In this document: positions 27,674 through 35,770 of the stretch, in pieces | Position numbering within the stretch: position 1 is the stretch's first letter | How the letters are laid out: each line of letters opens with the position of its first letter | Assembly: GCA_000773965.1 (NCBI GenBank) | Contig: JRUP01000006.1 | Span: 228,683-292,682, forward strand | Direction of reading: 5' to 3' | From: Enterobacter cancerogenus | GTDB lineage: Bacteria > Pseudomonadota > Gammaproteobacteria > Enterobacterales > Enterobacteriaceae | Length of the DNA stretch: 64,000 nt | Notes under the pieces: generated by a model | The model's database searches: none | Told to the model about the DNA's origin: nothing | Seen by the model: only the letters and a program-made list of their open reading frames with translations | Program-made: the position numbers and the translations under genes

Positions 27674-27697
27674 ACGGGCGCGCTGGCGCCCGTTTTT
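27674..27697. terminator. bidirectional terminator between bglA and bglG
   Basis: ACGGGCGC-GCTG-GCGCCCGT stem with TTTTT on the plus strand; its tail overlaps the stop codon of the convergent bglG. Confidence 0.8.
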
Positions 27698-28559
27698 ACG
27701 CCTCGTCGGCATCTTCCTGCAACGCTAATGTCTCTTTGCGAACTCGCTCAATATGGATGGTGAGAAACATGCGCTCTTCCGCCGAGAGGGCATAGAGATA
27801 TTTTTGCTGGATATGGCTGTCGATCTTCACCGCGCATTGATAAGCAATCGGATATTTGTCACGCACCACATCATGCAATGACTCATCTTCGCTGCACACG
27901 CCGCGTTTTCCCAGCATGCGCTGGGCAAAAAACTTCAAATGGTTAACGAAGCGGTTATAGCTCAGGCTGTCGGTGCGGTAATCCAGCTGCAACCGATACT
28001 TCACGATATGCAAAATCTCCTGCATAAATTGCGTCACATGAGAGACATCGGCAAGGTCGCTGCCCAGTTGCGCGTTGACTAAGTGCAGGGCGATAAAGCC
28101 GGCTTCATCGTCAGGTAACACCACACCGAGGCGTTTGTTGATCAGGGCCAGTGCTTCCATGCCAATCGCGAACTCTTTGGGGTAGAGCGTTTTGATCTCC
28201 CACTTCAATACATTACGAATCGGAATGCCTTGCTGATGGCGTTCAATCGCGAAATGGCAGTGATCGCACAGCGCAATCGAGAGGCTCTCATGCAGCGGCT
28301 GACCCAACTGTTGACGTGCGCTGGCGATGATTAACTCGCTGGTTGTGATGACTTCCAGCGGGATATCAGAAAGCAACTCGCTTAGCCTTCCTGTCAGGGT
28401 GTCACTCTGCAGTGCGAAGACTTTTTCAATCTGCTGCGCATCCAGCGCATCGCCCACACGCTTCTGAAAAGCCAGCCCGCGACCCATCACGACCTGTTCT
28501 TTGCCGTTCTCGCCCAGTACGACCACGACATTGTTATTGAGGATCTTCGCGATTTTCAT
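27696..28559 (-). CDS. bglG: BglG family transcriptional antiterminator
   Basis: A 287-residue antiterminator. It has an N-terminal RNA-binding domain (MKIAKILNNNVVVVLGENGK, residues 1-55). Two PTS regulation domains follow, with conserved histidines (SLSIALCDHCHFAIERHQQG, EAGFIALHLVNAQLG, FLTIHIERV). When dephosphorylated by the EII protein in the presence of substrate it binds the RAT sites. The start is at MKIAK where the family begins. It is convergent with bglF-bglA instead of preceding them, and its own leader carries a RAT and terminator, so it likely controls both units. Confidence 0.94.
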   Translation of the reverse strand: MKIAKILNNNVVVVLGENGKEQVVMGRGLAFQKRVGDALDAQQIEKVFALQSDTLTGRLSELLSDIPLEVITTSELIIASARQQLGQPLHESLSIALCDHCHFAIERHQQGIPIRNVLKWEIKTLYPKEFAIGMEALALINKRLGVVLPDDEAGFIALHLVNAQLGSDLADVSHVTQFMQEILHIVKYRLQLDYRTDSLSYNRFVNHLKFFAQRMLGKRGVCSEDESLHDVVRDKYPIAYQCAVKIDSHIQQKYLYALSAEERMFLTIHIERVRKETLALQEDADEA

Positions 28560-28572
28560 TTTTATCAGCCCT

Positions 28573-28646
28573 GAAAAAGAAAAAACCTGACCCACCGGGA
28601 GGGCGGCGTGTCAGGTTTTGCCTGCGTTTGCGCGCAGTAACAATCT
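28573..28646 (-). promoter_or_regulatory. BglG-type antiterminator (RAT) and terminator before bglG
   Basis: On the minus strand ATTGTTACTGCGCGCAAACG then CAGGCAAAACCTGA overlaps a stem with AACCTGAC/GTCAGGTT ends and a TTTTTTCTTTTT tail. It closely matches the RAT before bglF and sits directly ahead of the bglG start. Confidence 0.85.
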
Positions 28647-28839
28647 GGCGAGATCATAAGCCGCTCTACGATTCCGACAAGCATACTGACCGTTAAATGT
28701 GAGACACGTCATGTTTTATTGCGCCGCGAAGCGATGGAGGAAAAACAGGGCAATGGCCCCTGAAGCCGCGTCTGCACTGATGTTGTGCAAACTGTAAGGA
28801 TATTCGTAAGGAAATAGTAAAGAAATGATCAGGTTTTCT

Positions 28840-28866
28840 TAAAGGTTTGCGTTAAGTCGCCGATAG
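28840..28866 (+). promoter_or_regulatory. sigma-28 (FliA) promoter of fliD
   Basis: TAAAGGTT, 11 bases, GCCGATAG: the -35 core TAAA is perfect and the -10 matches GCCGATAA in seven of eight, with exact 15-base core spacing. It lies 34 bases before the fliD start. Confidence 0.85.
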
Positions 28867-28899
28867 TACCGTAACGTCAAAATAACAGGAGTTACGTAC

Positions 28900-30318
28900 A
28901 TGGCCGGGATTTCAACTTTAGGTGTGGGTTCAGGACTGGGTTTAAGTACCATTTTGGACAAGCTGACCGCCGCTGAAAAACAGTCACTGACACCGATTTC
29001 AAAGCAGCAGTCTGCCGCCACGGCGAAGCTTTCTGCTTATGGCACACTTAAAACCGCGATTCAGGCTTTTCAGACGGCTAACACCAAATTAAAAGATGCG
29101 AGTCTCTATACGGCGACCAGTACCACTTCCAGTTCGAGTGCATTTAGCGCGGATACCAATGGCAGCGCGCTGGCAGGGAAATACACCATCAGTGTGGATC
29201 ACCTGGCGCAATCACAAACGCTGACCAGCGATGCGAAAACCGATGTCAAAGCGGCTCTAGGCAGCGATGCGGCATCGCGTACCCTGAAATTTGTCACTGC
29301 GGATGGCAAAGAGAAGAGCATTTCGTTAACCAAAGATCAGACATCCCTGACAGCGCTGCGTGACACCATTAACAAGTCCGATGTGGGGATCAGCGCCAGT
29401 TTGATCAAAGTGTCAGGAACAGAATACCGTCTGTCATTAACCTCGAAGGCGACGGGAACCGACCACGCAGTGACCTCTTTAAGCGTAACGGGTGATGATA
29501 CGCTGCACGGTTTTGTTGGATTTGATAAATCCGATCAAGCTAACAGTCACATGGTTCAGAGTGTGGAAGCGCAAAATGCCAGCCTGACCGTCAACAATGT
29601 GGCAATTCAAAGCAGCAGCAACACCATTGAAGACGCCGTGGAAGGGATTACGCTCAAGCTGAACGATCAGACGACCGGCACTCAGACGTTGACCGTCAGC
29701 GCTGACACCAGCAAGGCGAAAAGCGCCATCACCGATTGGGTGAATGCCTACAATTCGCTGCAAGATACGATGGGCAATCTTACCCGCTACACAGCGGTGG
29801 ATGCGGGTAAAGAACCGGACAGCAAAAACGGTGCACTGCTGGGTGACGGCACGCTGCGTAACATCCAGACCCAGTTAAAGAGCATTCTTGCCAACGCCTC
29901 CGGTTCGGGAGTTTACAAAACGCTCAGCCAGGCGGGTATTACCACTGATCCCACCGATGGGAAATTGAAGCTGGATGCGGACAAACTTTCCAGTGCACTG
30001 AAAGTCAGGCCTGACGCCATTCGTGATATGTACACCGGTGATGGGAAGAAAACCGGCGTCACCACGGTACTGGATACCACTTTTACCGCTTTTCTCAGCA
30101 GTAAAGGCGTGATTCAGGGGGCGACGGACAGCATCAGTAAAAAACTGAACCAGCTGACCGATCAGTACAACACCACCAGTAAACGCATTGATGACAAAAT
30201 CGCACGCTACAAAACTCAGTTCACCAATCTGGATAAAGTGGTCAGCGTACTGAATAGCACCAGCAACTATCTCACACAGCAGTTTGATAATATGACCAGC
30301 AGCAACAGCAAAAAATAA
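28900..30318 (+). CDS. fliD: flagellar filament capping protein FliD (orphan)
   Basis: A 472-residue hook-associated protein 2. The N-terminal FliD domain begins MAGISTLGVGSGLGLSTILD with the coiled region SLTPISKQQSAATAKLSAYG. The middle varies, and the C-terminal half (AITDWVNAYNSLQDTMGNLT, TLSQAGITTDPTDGKLKLDA, final coiled coil TSKRIDDKIARYKTQFTNLD) matches the family. FliD is exported and forms the cap that folds flagellin at the filament tip. It is usually encoded with fliC, fliS and fliT; none is adjacent here. The sigma-28 promoter indicates it is expressed with late flagellar genes. Confidence 0.92.
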   Translation: MAGISTLGVGSGLGLSTILDKLTAAEKQSLTPISKQQSAATAKLSAYGTLKTAIQAFQTANTKLKDASLYTATSTTSSSSAFSADTNGSALAGKYTISVDHLAQSQTLTSDAKTDVKAALGSDAASRTLKFVTADGKEKSISLTKDQTSLTALRDTINKSDVGISASLIKVSGTEYRLSLTSKATGTDHAVTSLSVTGDDTLHGFVGFDKSDQANSHMVQSVEAQNASLTVNNVAIQSSSNTIEDAVEGITLKLNDQTTGTQTLTVSADTSKAKSAITDWVNAYNSLQDTMGNLTRYTAVDAGKEPDSKNGALLGDGTLRNIQTQLKSILANASGSGVYKTLSQAGITTDPTDGKLKLDADKLSSALKVRPDAIRDMYTGDGKKTGVTTVLDTTFTAFLSSKGVIQGATDSISKKLNQLTDQYNTTSKRIDDKIARYKTQFTNLDKVVSVLNSTSNYLTQQFDNMTSSNSKK

Positions 30319-30344
30319 TTATTCCCCGCCAATAGCGGCGTGTC

Positions 30345-30364
30345 AGGGCACTTTTCGGTGCCCT
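30345..30364 (+). terminator. hairpin after fliD
   Basis: AGGGCAC/GTGCCCT stem with a TTTTCG loop, 27 bases after the fliD stop; no strong T-tract. Confidence 0.4.
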
Positions 30365-30464
30365 ACTGATTAACATCGTCATCGATTGACGTTGCATCAT
30401 ATTCGCCTAATAGATAAGTAAGTGCTAATGTGTTTGGTGTCCCCATCTTTTGCGGAGTGATTCC

Positions 30465-31073
30465 ATGCGCGACAGTAACACCGAACCTTCTGAACCGGCA
30501 GCACCGCCACTTAACCCATCGCTGATGGAACATCTGATCAACGCACGCAAGATTTTCATTACCGGCACCGTGGATGAAAAAATGGCCAAAGAGGTGGTTC
30601 AGCATCTGCACATCCTCGCCGCCATCAGCAATCGACCGATCACGATCTTTATCAACTCTCCCGGTGGTCATGCTGAGTCGGGCGATATGATTTTTGATGC
30701 CATACGCTTTATCACCCCCGAAGTGATCATGATTGGTTCTGGTTGTGTGGCCAGCGCAGGTGCGTTGATTTATGTCGCCGCCAACAAAGCAAATCGCTAT
30801 GCGTTACCCAACACCCGTTTCCTTCTGCATCAGCCTTCCGGCGGCATGCAAGGGCCCGCCAGCAATATGCAGATTTACAGCAATGAAATCGTGCGCATGA
30901 AAAACCGCCTCAATCACATTTTCGCGGATGCCACTGGGCAGGCGATTGAGAGGATTGAGCAAGATACTCAGCGCGATTTCTGGTTGAGTGCGGAGCAAGC
31001 AGTGGAATACGGTTTGGTGTTAAAAGTGATTGTCACCGAGCAAGAGATCGCCGCGCACTACCTTGCAGCTTAA
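30465..31073 (+). CDS. ClpP-like serine protease (extra paralogue)
   Basis: A 202-residue protein of the ClpP family. The triad is complete and even falls on the classical numbers: S97 (GCVASAGALIY), H122 (FLLHQPSGG) and D171 (TQRDFWLSAEQA). The oligomer region ITIFINSPGGHAESGDMIFD is typical. ClpP rings degrade proteins fed by ClpA or ClpX. No ATPase gene lies nearby and the sequence departs from housekeeping ClpP (VASAGA for the usual ASMGA), so it is a second copy with perhaps distinct partners. The ATG at 30465 has GGAG upstream; an in-frame TTG five codons earlier is less likely. Confidence 0.88.
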   Translation: MRDSNTEPSEPAAPPLNPSLMEHLINARKIFITGTVDEKMAKEVVQHLHILAAISNRPITIFINSPGGHAESGDMIFDAIRFITPEVIMIGSGCVASAGALIYVAANKANRYALPNTRFLLHQPSGGMQGPASNMQIYSNEIVRMKNRLNHIFADATGQAIERIEQDTQRDFWLSAEQAVEYGLVLKVIVTEQEIAAHYLAA

Positions 31074-31098
31074 ATAAGCCAGTGCTAATGTCATCAAC

Positions 31099-31413
31099 AT
31101 GATTGAAAATGCGATATTCAAAGCACTGGCGGATCCGACCCGCCGTGCCATATTTGAAAAGCTGTCGGTAGGGCGCATGAATGCCACGGCGTTGCGCGAC
31201 GGGATGGAGATCAGCCAATCGGCGATGTCTCAACATCTCGCGGTGTTACGGGGTGCGGGGCTGGTGCGTGAAGAGCGGCAAGGGCGCTTTGTGAACTATG
31301 AAGTTGACCCGGTGGGCATGACGTTTCTGGTCAACTGGCTAGCCAAATATCGCGCGTTTTGGCCGACACGCATTGATGCCCTGAAAAGTTTGCTGAAGGA
31401 TATGGACCAATGA
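31099..31413 (+). CDS. ArsR family transcriptional regulator
   Basis: A 104-residue winged-helix repressor. IFKALADPTRRAIFEKLS and the recognition helix ISQSAMSQHLAVLRGAGLV are classic, but no metal-binding cysteine pair is present. It thus belongs to the subgroup paired with SRPBCC/AHSA1 proteins. It overlaps the following gene by four bases. An 11-base motif AGTGCTAATGT occurs just before it (31081) and before the ClpP-like gene (30421), a possible operator. Confidence 0.88.
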   Translation: MIENAIFKALADPTRRAIFEKLSVGRMNATALRDGMEISQSAMSQHLAVLRGAGLVREERQGRFVNYEVDPVGMTFLVNWLAKYRAFWPTRIDALKSLLKDMDQ

Positions 31414-31745
31414 GTGAAGCCGAAAAATCAAACGAACTGGTACAAGAGTATCAACTGGATGCGCCGCCGGAGAAAGTGTGGCGCGCTATCAGTATTGCGG
31501 AGTACCGGGAAGCCTGGCTACCCAACGCCGTATTAGCGGAAGCTGAACCTGTTGCCTGCGAACCTGGAAAATCGATCCGTTACCGGTTACGTGATGACGC
31601 GCCACCTTATCTGAAGAGTGACGTGACGTTTCAAATCGCGCTCGATGACGCGGGTGGCACCCGATTGACTATCGTCCATCGCCTTGCTGATCTGCACTTG
31701 CAGGCCGCAAATGATGAAAATGGTCCATTGATGCTGGCGGCATAG
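31410..31745 (+). CDS. SRPBCC (AHSA1-like) domain protein
   Basis: A 111-residue protein with the START/Bet v1-like fold found in AHSA1 homologues (YQLDAPPEKVWRAISIAEYR, then DVTFQIALDDAGGTRLTIVH). These proteins bind hydrophobic ligands in a central cavity. It is somewhat shorter than usual (about 140-160), ending soon after the last strand. Translationally coupled to the ArsR gene through an ATGA overlap, the common ArsR-SRPBCC pairing of unknown biological role. Confidence 0.82.
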   Translation: MSEAEKSNELVQEYQLDAPPEKVWRAISIAEYREAWLPNAVLAEAEPVACEPGKSIRYRLRDDAPPYLKSDVTFQIALDDAGGTRLTIVHRLADLHLQAANDENGPLMLAA

Positions 31746-31794
31746 CCTCGGGCTAATTTTTTTAGCGCGACTTATTCCCAAAACGTACATTCCC

Positions 31795-31812
31795 GGCGGC
31801 CCGAAGGCCGCC
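31795..31812. terminator. hairpin between convergent SRPBCC and MFS genes
   Basis: GGCGGCC/GGCCGCC stem whose minus-strand loop is the stable TTCG tetraloop; no T-tract. Confidence 0.4.
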
Positions 31813-31816
31813 AGCT

Positions 31817-33025
31817 TTACACGGGTTGATCAGCCTTATTCGCATCACGAGATCCTGCCGCGCCCGCACACACCAACGCCAGCAGTACCATCACCAGCAC
31901 CGGCAGCATCGCCATGCGCAGACCCGCGTGTTCACCAATAAACCCCAGTCCTGGCGGTCCCACCAGAAAGGCCAGATAACCAAGCGTTGCGGCGATGGTC
32001 ACGCGAATCGCGCTGTTTTTGCCATCGCCCGCAGCGGAGACGGTCAGTGGGAAGCCAAGCGAAGCGCCAATTCCCCAGAACAACACCGCCGCTGCCGCCA
32101 GCCATTGGTTGTTGGAAAAAATCACCATTGCCAGACCCAGGGCGGCTGAGAATGCGCTGGCGCGTAATACCAGTACACGGCCCAGGCGATCCACCACATA
32201 TCCGCCGAGGAAACGACCCACCGTCATGCCCGCAGTGAAACCCGCGTACACCAGCGTGCTTTGCGTGTGATTGAGATTATGACCATCGATCATCAGTAAC
32301 GGTAGCCAGTCATTGGCAGAACCTTCTGCCAGCGCCATCGCCAAAATCACCACCCCAAGGATCAGCAGTTGGCGATCGCGCAGCTCGCGTCCGACCTGAG
32401 CGAGGAAGCCGCCGCTGTGCGCCTGTTCATGTCGTTCGCTGTCGCTGGTGGCGGGTAAATGACGCAGGGCTGCGGAGACAATTAGCAGGTTCACCAGCAC
32501 CACGAAGGCAAAGTGCCAGGTGATGCTGACATCCGCTGCCGTCATGGCAAGTCCTGACAGCGCGCCAATCAGCGTGCCAAAGCTAAAGAAGCCGTGAATG
32601 GTGGTCATGATCGATTTGCCAATCAGACGCTCAAACGCTGCGCCTTCAACGTTTATCACGACATCGATTAACGCTGTCCCTCCGCCCAGCAACACCAGGC
32701 TGGCGAAGACACCGTACGCGCTGTGCAGTAGAAGGGCAGCTAACATGACTGCGACGCCACTCAACAGCAGCACAAAGCCATAACGCATGACACGGCTCGT
32801 GCCAAAGTGGGTGATGAGTTTGCCTGCCAGCAGAACGCACAGCATTGAACCACAGGAAAAGCCGAACAGGATCATGCCCATCATTTCCGTGGAAGCATGC
32901 AGAATATCGCGCATGTAAGGCGTACGACTCACCCACGAAGCCCAGGTGAAACCGGGTAAAAACATCAGGCCGTAGATCGCCCATTTACCGCGTAGCTGTT
33001 GCTGTAAATCCATACTCATCCCCAT
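31817..33025 (-). CDS. MFS transporter, YbjJ-like
   Basis: A 402-residue major facilitator with 12 predicted spans, very like E. coli YbjJ. Shared signatures are MFLPGFTWASWVSRTPYMRD, VVINVEGAAFERLIGKSIM, ILAMALAEGSANDWLPLLM, GASLGFPLTVSAAGDG and YLAFLVGPPGLGFIGEHAG. Family members are inner-membrane transporters, often thought to export, of uncertain substrate. Three in-frame ATGs (33025, 33019, 33013) compete for GG-rich sites. Single gene between convergent SRPBCC and a chemoreceptor. Confidence 0.88.
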   Translation of the reverse strand: MGMSMDLQQQLRGKWAIYGLMFLPGFTWASWVSRTPYMRDILHASTEMMGMILFGFSCGSMLCVLLAGKLITHFGTSRVMRYGFVLLLSGVAVMLAALLLHSAYGVFASLVLLGGGTALIDVVINVEGAAFERLIGKSIMTTIHGFFSFGTLIGALSGLAMTAADVSITWHFAFVVLVNLLIVSAALRHLPATSDSERHEQAHSGGFLAQVGRELRDRQLLILGVVILAMALAEGSANDWLPLLMIDGHNLNHTQSTLVYAGFTAGMTVGRFLGGYVVDRLGRVLVLRASAFSAALGLAMVIFSNNQWLAAAAVLFWGIGASLGFPLTVSAAGDGKNSAIRVTIAATLGYLAFLVGPPGLGFIGEHAGLRMAMLPVLVMVLLALVCAGAAGSRDANKADQPV

Positions 33026-33056
33026 CCATAAATTATCGGAAAGGGTAACAGAAAGG

Positions 33057-33081
33057 CTCCCCGCGTGCGCGACGCGGGGAG
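33057..33081 (-). terminator. terminator after the second chemoreceptor
   Basis: Ten-base-pair GC-rich stem (CTCCCCGCGT/ACGCGGGGAG) ten bases beyond the chemoreceptor stop, with CCTTTCT following on the minus strand. Confidence 0.6.
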
Positions 33082-33090
33082 AAACAGTGA

Positions 33091-34728
33091 TTAAAAACTC
33101 TGCCAGTCGGCGTCATTAACCACCGCTAAACGCTGTGGCTTGGGGTGCGATGGCGTACGGATGATGGTTTGTGGAACGTCAATGACATCGCTGACATGGA
33201 ATTTACCGACCAGCTGATTCAGGTTACCCGCCTGCTCTTGCAGCGATTGCGAAGCGGCCGCGGCTTGTTCTACTAAGGCGGCGTTCTGCTGGGTAACATC
33301 ATCCATCTGATTAACCGCTTGCTGCACCTGAACGATGCCCTGGCTCTGCTCCACGGCAGCCGCAGCGATCTCACTCACCAATTGACTCACCTGATGAATG
33401 GCATCATTCATCACGTCCATATTGCGGCCCACATCACTGGCTTGCGTGGCACCCGATTCGGTCAAACGATGAGATTCCTCAATCAGCACTTTGATCTCGC
33501 GTGCTGCGTTGCTTGAGCGCTGAGACAGACTGCGCACTTCACCGGCAACCACCGCAAAGCCTTTGCCGTGTTCACCGGCGCGCGCTGCTTCAACCGCCGC
33601 GTTCAAGGCCAGAATGTTGGTCTGGAAGGCGATACCTTCAATGATGGAGACAATCTCAGTCACTTTGCGCGAGCTGCCACGAATCTCGTCCATGGTCGAC
33701 AGCATGGTGGTGAGCGAGGTTCCATTTTTCTCTGACAGCGCGCTGGCATTGGCTGCCAGCTGGCTCGCCTGCCGGGTGTTGTCCGCCGTTTGGCGCACCG
33801 TCTCACTGAGCTCCGTCATGCTGGCAGCCGTTTGCTCCAGCGATGCCGCTTGCTGTTCGGTGCGTGAAGAGAGATCTTCATTGCCCGCTGAAATCTGCAC
33901 CGAAGCGCTGCTCACGGACTGAGAGGCTTTACGTACCGAAGCAAGGGCTTCAGAGACGCGCTGCATCAAAATATTGAAGGAGTGCGCCATATTGCCGACT
34001 TCATCGCGGCGGCTCTCGTCTGCGCTTAAGGTTAGATCGAGGTTCTCGCTGGCTGTCAGCATGACCTTGCCTACTGCGCCCAAACTGCGGCGTATGCGCA
34101 TCACGGTAAACAGCGAGAACAGACCGAAGATCACCACTGTCGCCGCAACACCTGCAACGGTGGCCCAAAAGACAAAATGGAAGGTGCTTTGATTGGTGGC
34201 GCGCAATGCGTCGCCCGCAGTAATATTGAGTGCCAACTGAGTTTGAAAATCAGCGATCATCTGACGAATGGCGGCACCCACACCACTATCTCCTTCCAGC
34301 AAACTCAGGCTCACTTCATTCTGGTGAGCACGTGACGCTGTGAGAAATGCAGGTAACTGCGATGCAACGCGCTGGATGTTATCAAAAGCGACGTTAGTCA
34401 GGCGTTTGTCTTCCTCATTCGAAATATCGTTTGCCATGTAGTAATCGGTCAGCGCTTTCAGTCCATTGATTTGCTCATCGATCTGTTTTTCTACGGCAGG
34501 CATGTTGCTGTCGTGAATCTGGCTCTGGTGTTTGTACAGCGTAATGGCCAGCTGGTTACTTTGATCGATCAGTTTGCCGATGTCCTTAATCGAAGGAATG
34601 GCGTTAGTTTGCACAAATTCAAAACGGTCCTGAAATCCTGACAGTAGCGAGAGCGCAAGAATCGCCTGCAGGATGATGGCGCCAAACAACATGGAAAGGG
34701 TCAGCAAGAGACGCTGGGAGATGTTCAT
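33091..34728 (-). CDS. methyl-accepting chemotaxis protein with CheR-binding tail
   Basis: A 545-residue chemoreceptor. Span one is LLLTLSMLFGAIILQAILAL; a periplasmic four-helix sensor follows (about 35-190). Span two is FVFWATVAGVAATVVIFGLF, then HAMP and the signalling hairpin with IIEGIAFQTNILALNAAVEA. The last residues are DWQSF, an NWETF-like pentapeptide that docks CheR and CheB, so this is a high-abundance type able to help receptors such as the one at 9878 that lack it. Ligand unknown. A possible sigma-28 promoter precedes it. Confidence 0.95.
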   Translation of the reverse strand: MNISQRLLLTLSMLFGAIILQAILALSLLSGFQDRFEFVQTNAIPSIKDIGKLIDQSNQLAITLYKHQSQIHDSNMPAVEKQIDEQINGLKALTDYYMANDISNEEDKRLTNVAFDNIQRVASQLPAFLTASRAHQNEVSLSLLEGDSGVGAAIRQMIADFQTQLALNITAGDALRATNQSTFHFVFWATVAGVAATVVIFGLFSLFTVMRIRRSLGAVGKVMLTASENLDLTLSADESRRDEVGNMAHSFNILMQRVSEALASVRKASQSVSSASVQISAGNEDLSSRTEQQAASLEQTAASMTELSETVRQTADNTRQASQLAANASALSEKNGTSLTTMLSTMDEIRGSSRKVTEIVSIIEGIAFQTNILALNAAVEAARAGEHGKGFAVVAGEVRSLSQRSSNAAREIKVLIEESHRLTESGATQASDVGRNMDVMNDAIHQVSQLVSEIAAAAVEQSQGIVQVQQAVNQMDDVTQQNAALVEQAAAASQSLQEQAGNLNQLVGKFHVSDVIDVPQTIIRTPSHPKPQRLAVVNDADWQSF

Positions 34729-34793
34729 CTAATTATCCTTAATCTAAAAGCACCCCTGGTTCAGGAAAATCAGGGAATAGGGCAGATTAATAA

Positions 34794-34820
34794 CCATCGG
34801 CAGAATGCGAGATTTAGTTA
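34794..34820 (-). promoter_or_regulatory. possible sigma-28 promoter of the second chemoreceptor
   Basis: On the minus strand TAAC, 15 bases, GCCGATGG: three of four and six of eight matches to the FliA consensus, 66 bases before the start. Confidence 0.5.
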
Positions 34821-34956
34821 ATTATTTTTTATTGCACGGTGATGGAGATCAAATCATACGTAGCGAAGGTGCAACATTTTTAGCCATTCTCACGATCTTA
34901 AATAGATCCAGTGAAATATGTTGTGCGACAGATTCAGAAATCCTAACAAGCCGATA

Positions 34957-34995
34957 TTGTCGCGAGGTCGTAATCGTTATTATAATAATCATTAC
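34957..34995 (+). promoter_or_regulatory. promoter and palindromic operator of the toxin-antitoxin pair
   Basis: TTGTCG, 18 bases, TATAAT forms a sigma-70 promoter. The -10 lies inside a 26-base near-palindrome (34970-34995, arms GTAATCGTTATTA and TAATAATCATTAC, 11 of 13 paired), well placed for autorepression by the antitoxin. Confidence 0.6.
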
Positions 34996-35018
34996 GGGTA
35001 AAGGTTAAGGGCTAAGGA

Positions 35019-35426
35019 ATGGCGATTTATGTACATAAACGTTTTGATCGGAATTTCAAAAAGGCCAGTCTTCATGATGCTGACCTTTGCCATGCTGCTG
35101 CGGAAGTCAAAAGGGGCGAGTTTGAAGCTGACCTGGGGGGAGGCGTGATTAAAAAGCGTCTAGCACTGAGTAAGGGGAAAAGTGGTGGTGTCCGGTCGGT
35201 GATTTTCTTCAAAAGAGGAAACACACTATTTTTTTATGATGGCTGGACTAAAGGCGAGTTGCATAAGAAAAATGCCAAAGAGATCGAGGATGACGTGTTG
35301 GCAACGTATAAAATCCTTGCGAAAGGGTACTTACAAGCGAGTGCGGCAGACCTGCTACAGCTTAAAAATCGTGGGACATTCAGAGAGGTAAACTGCGATG
35401 AAAACTACACCAGCAACATTGGATGA
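35019..35426 (+). CDS. RelE/HigB-type toxin
   Basis: A 135-residue protein of the RelE-like superfamily that usually inhibits growth by ribosome-dependent mRNA cleavage. It opens MAIYVHKRFDRNFKKASLHD and has the basic core GGGVIKKRLALSKGKSGGVR and VIFFKRGNTLFFYDGWTKGE, as in the PF06296-type toxins. The toxin gene precedes the antitoxin, HigBA order, and overlaps it by 29 bases. AAGGA lies before the ATG. The last 15 or so residues (REVNCDENYTSNIG) read through the antitoxin start. Confidence 0.85.
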   Translation: MAIYVHKRFDRNFKKASLHDADLCHAAAEVKRGEFEADLGGGVIKKRLALSKGKSGGVRSVIFFKRGNTLFFYDGWTKGELHKKNAKEIEDDVLATYKILAKGYLQASAADLLQLKNRGTFREVNCDENYTSNIG

Positions 35427-35736
35427 GATGATTGAAGATGCGGAAGAGTTGCGAGGATTAGGCCTACTTTCTGATGAAGATGTCTCTCAGATTGCCACGC
35501 GAATCTCTGCAAGTGAGTATCGCAAGCGTGTTGCAGCTGTACATGATATGACCGGTCTGGAAATTAAACTCATGCGTAAACAGTATGGCCTTAGTCAGGC
35601 ATTACTGGCTTATACCTTAGGTATGACAGTGGATAGCGTTTCAAAGTGGGAGCGAGGAGAAATCAAGCCGAGTGGCCCGGCACTGCGTATCTTAAATACA
35701 CTGGCTGCTAAAGGCCCTGATGCATTTGTTGTTTAA
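35398..35736 (+). CDS. HigA/NadS-type antitoxin with Xre helix-turn-helix
   Basis: A 112-residue antitoxin. The N-terminal half (TLDEMIEDAEELRGLGLLSD) likely wraps the toxin. The C-terminal half is an Xre-type DNA-binding domain (MRKQYGLSQALLAYTLGMTV, SVSKWERGEIKPSGPALRIL). It should neutralise the toxin and repress the promoter at 34957-34995. Translation is coupled by the overlap with the toxin gene. A strong terminator follows. Confidence 0.88.
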   Translation: MKTTPATLDEMIEDAEELRGLGLLSDEDVSQIATRISASEYRKRVAAVHDMTGLEIKLMRKQYGLSQALLAYTLGMTVDSVSKWERGEIKPSGPALRILNTLAAKGPDAFVV

Positions 35737-35768
35737 AGGGGGAAACTGGAGTCCAGTTTCCCCTTTAA
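35733..35768. terminator. bidirectional terminator between antitoxin and glgX
   Basis: Long perfect stem (TAAAGGGG-GAAACTGG with its complement) around a three-base loop; A- and T-rich ends serve both convergent transcripts. Confidence 0.8.
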
Positions 35769-35770
35769 AA

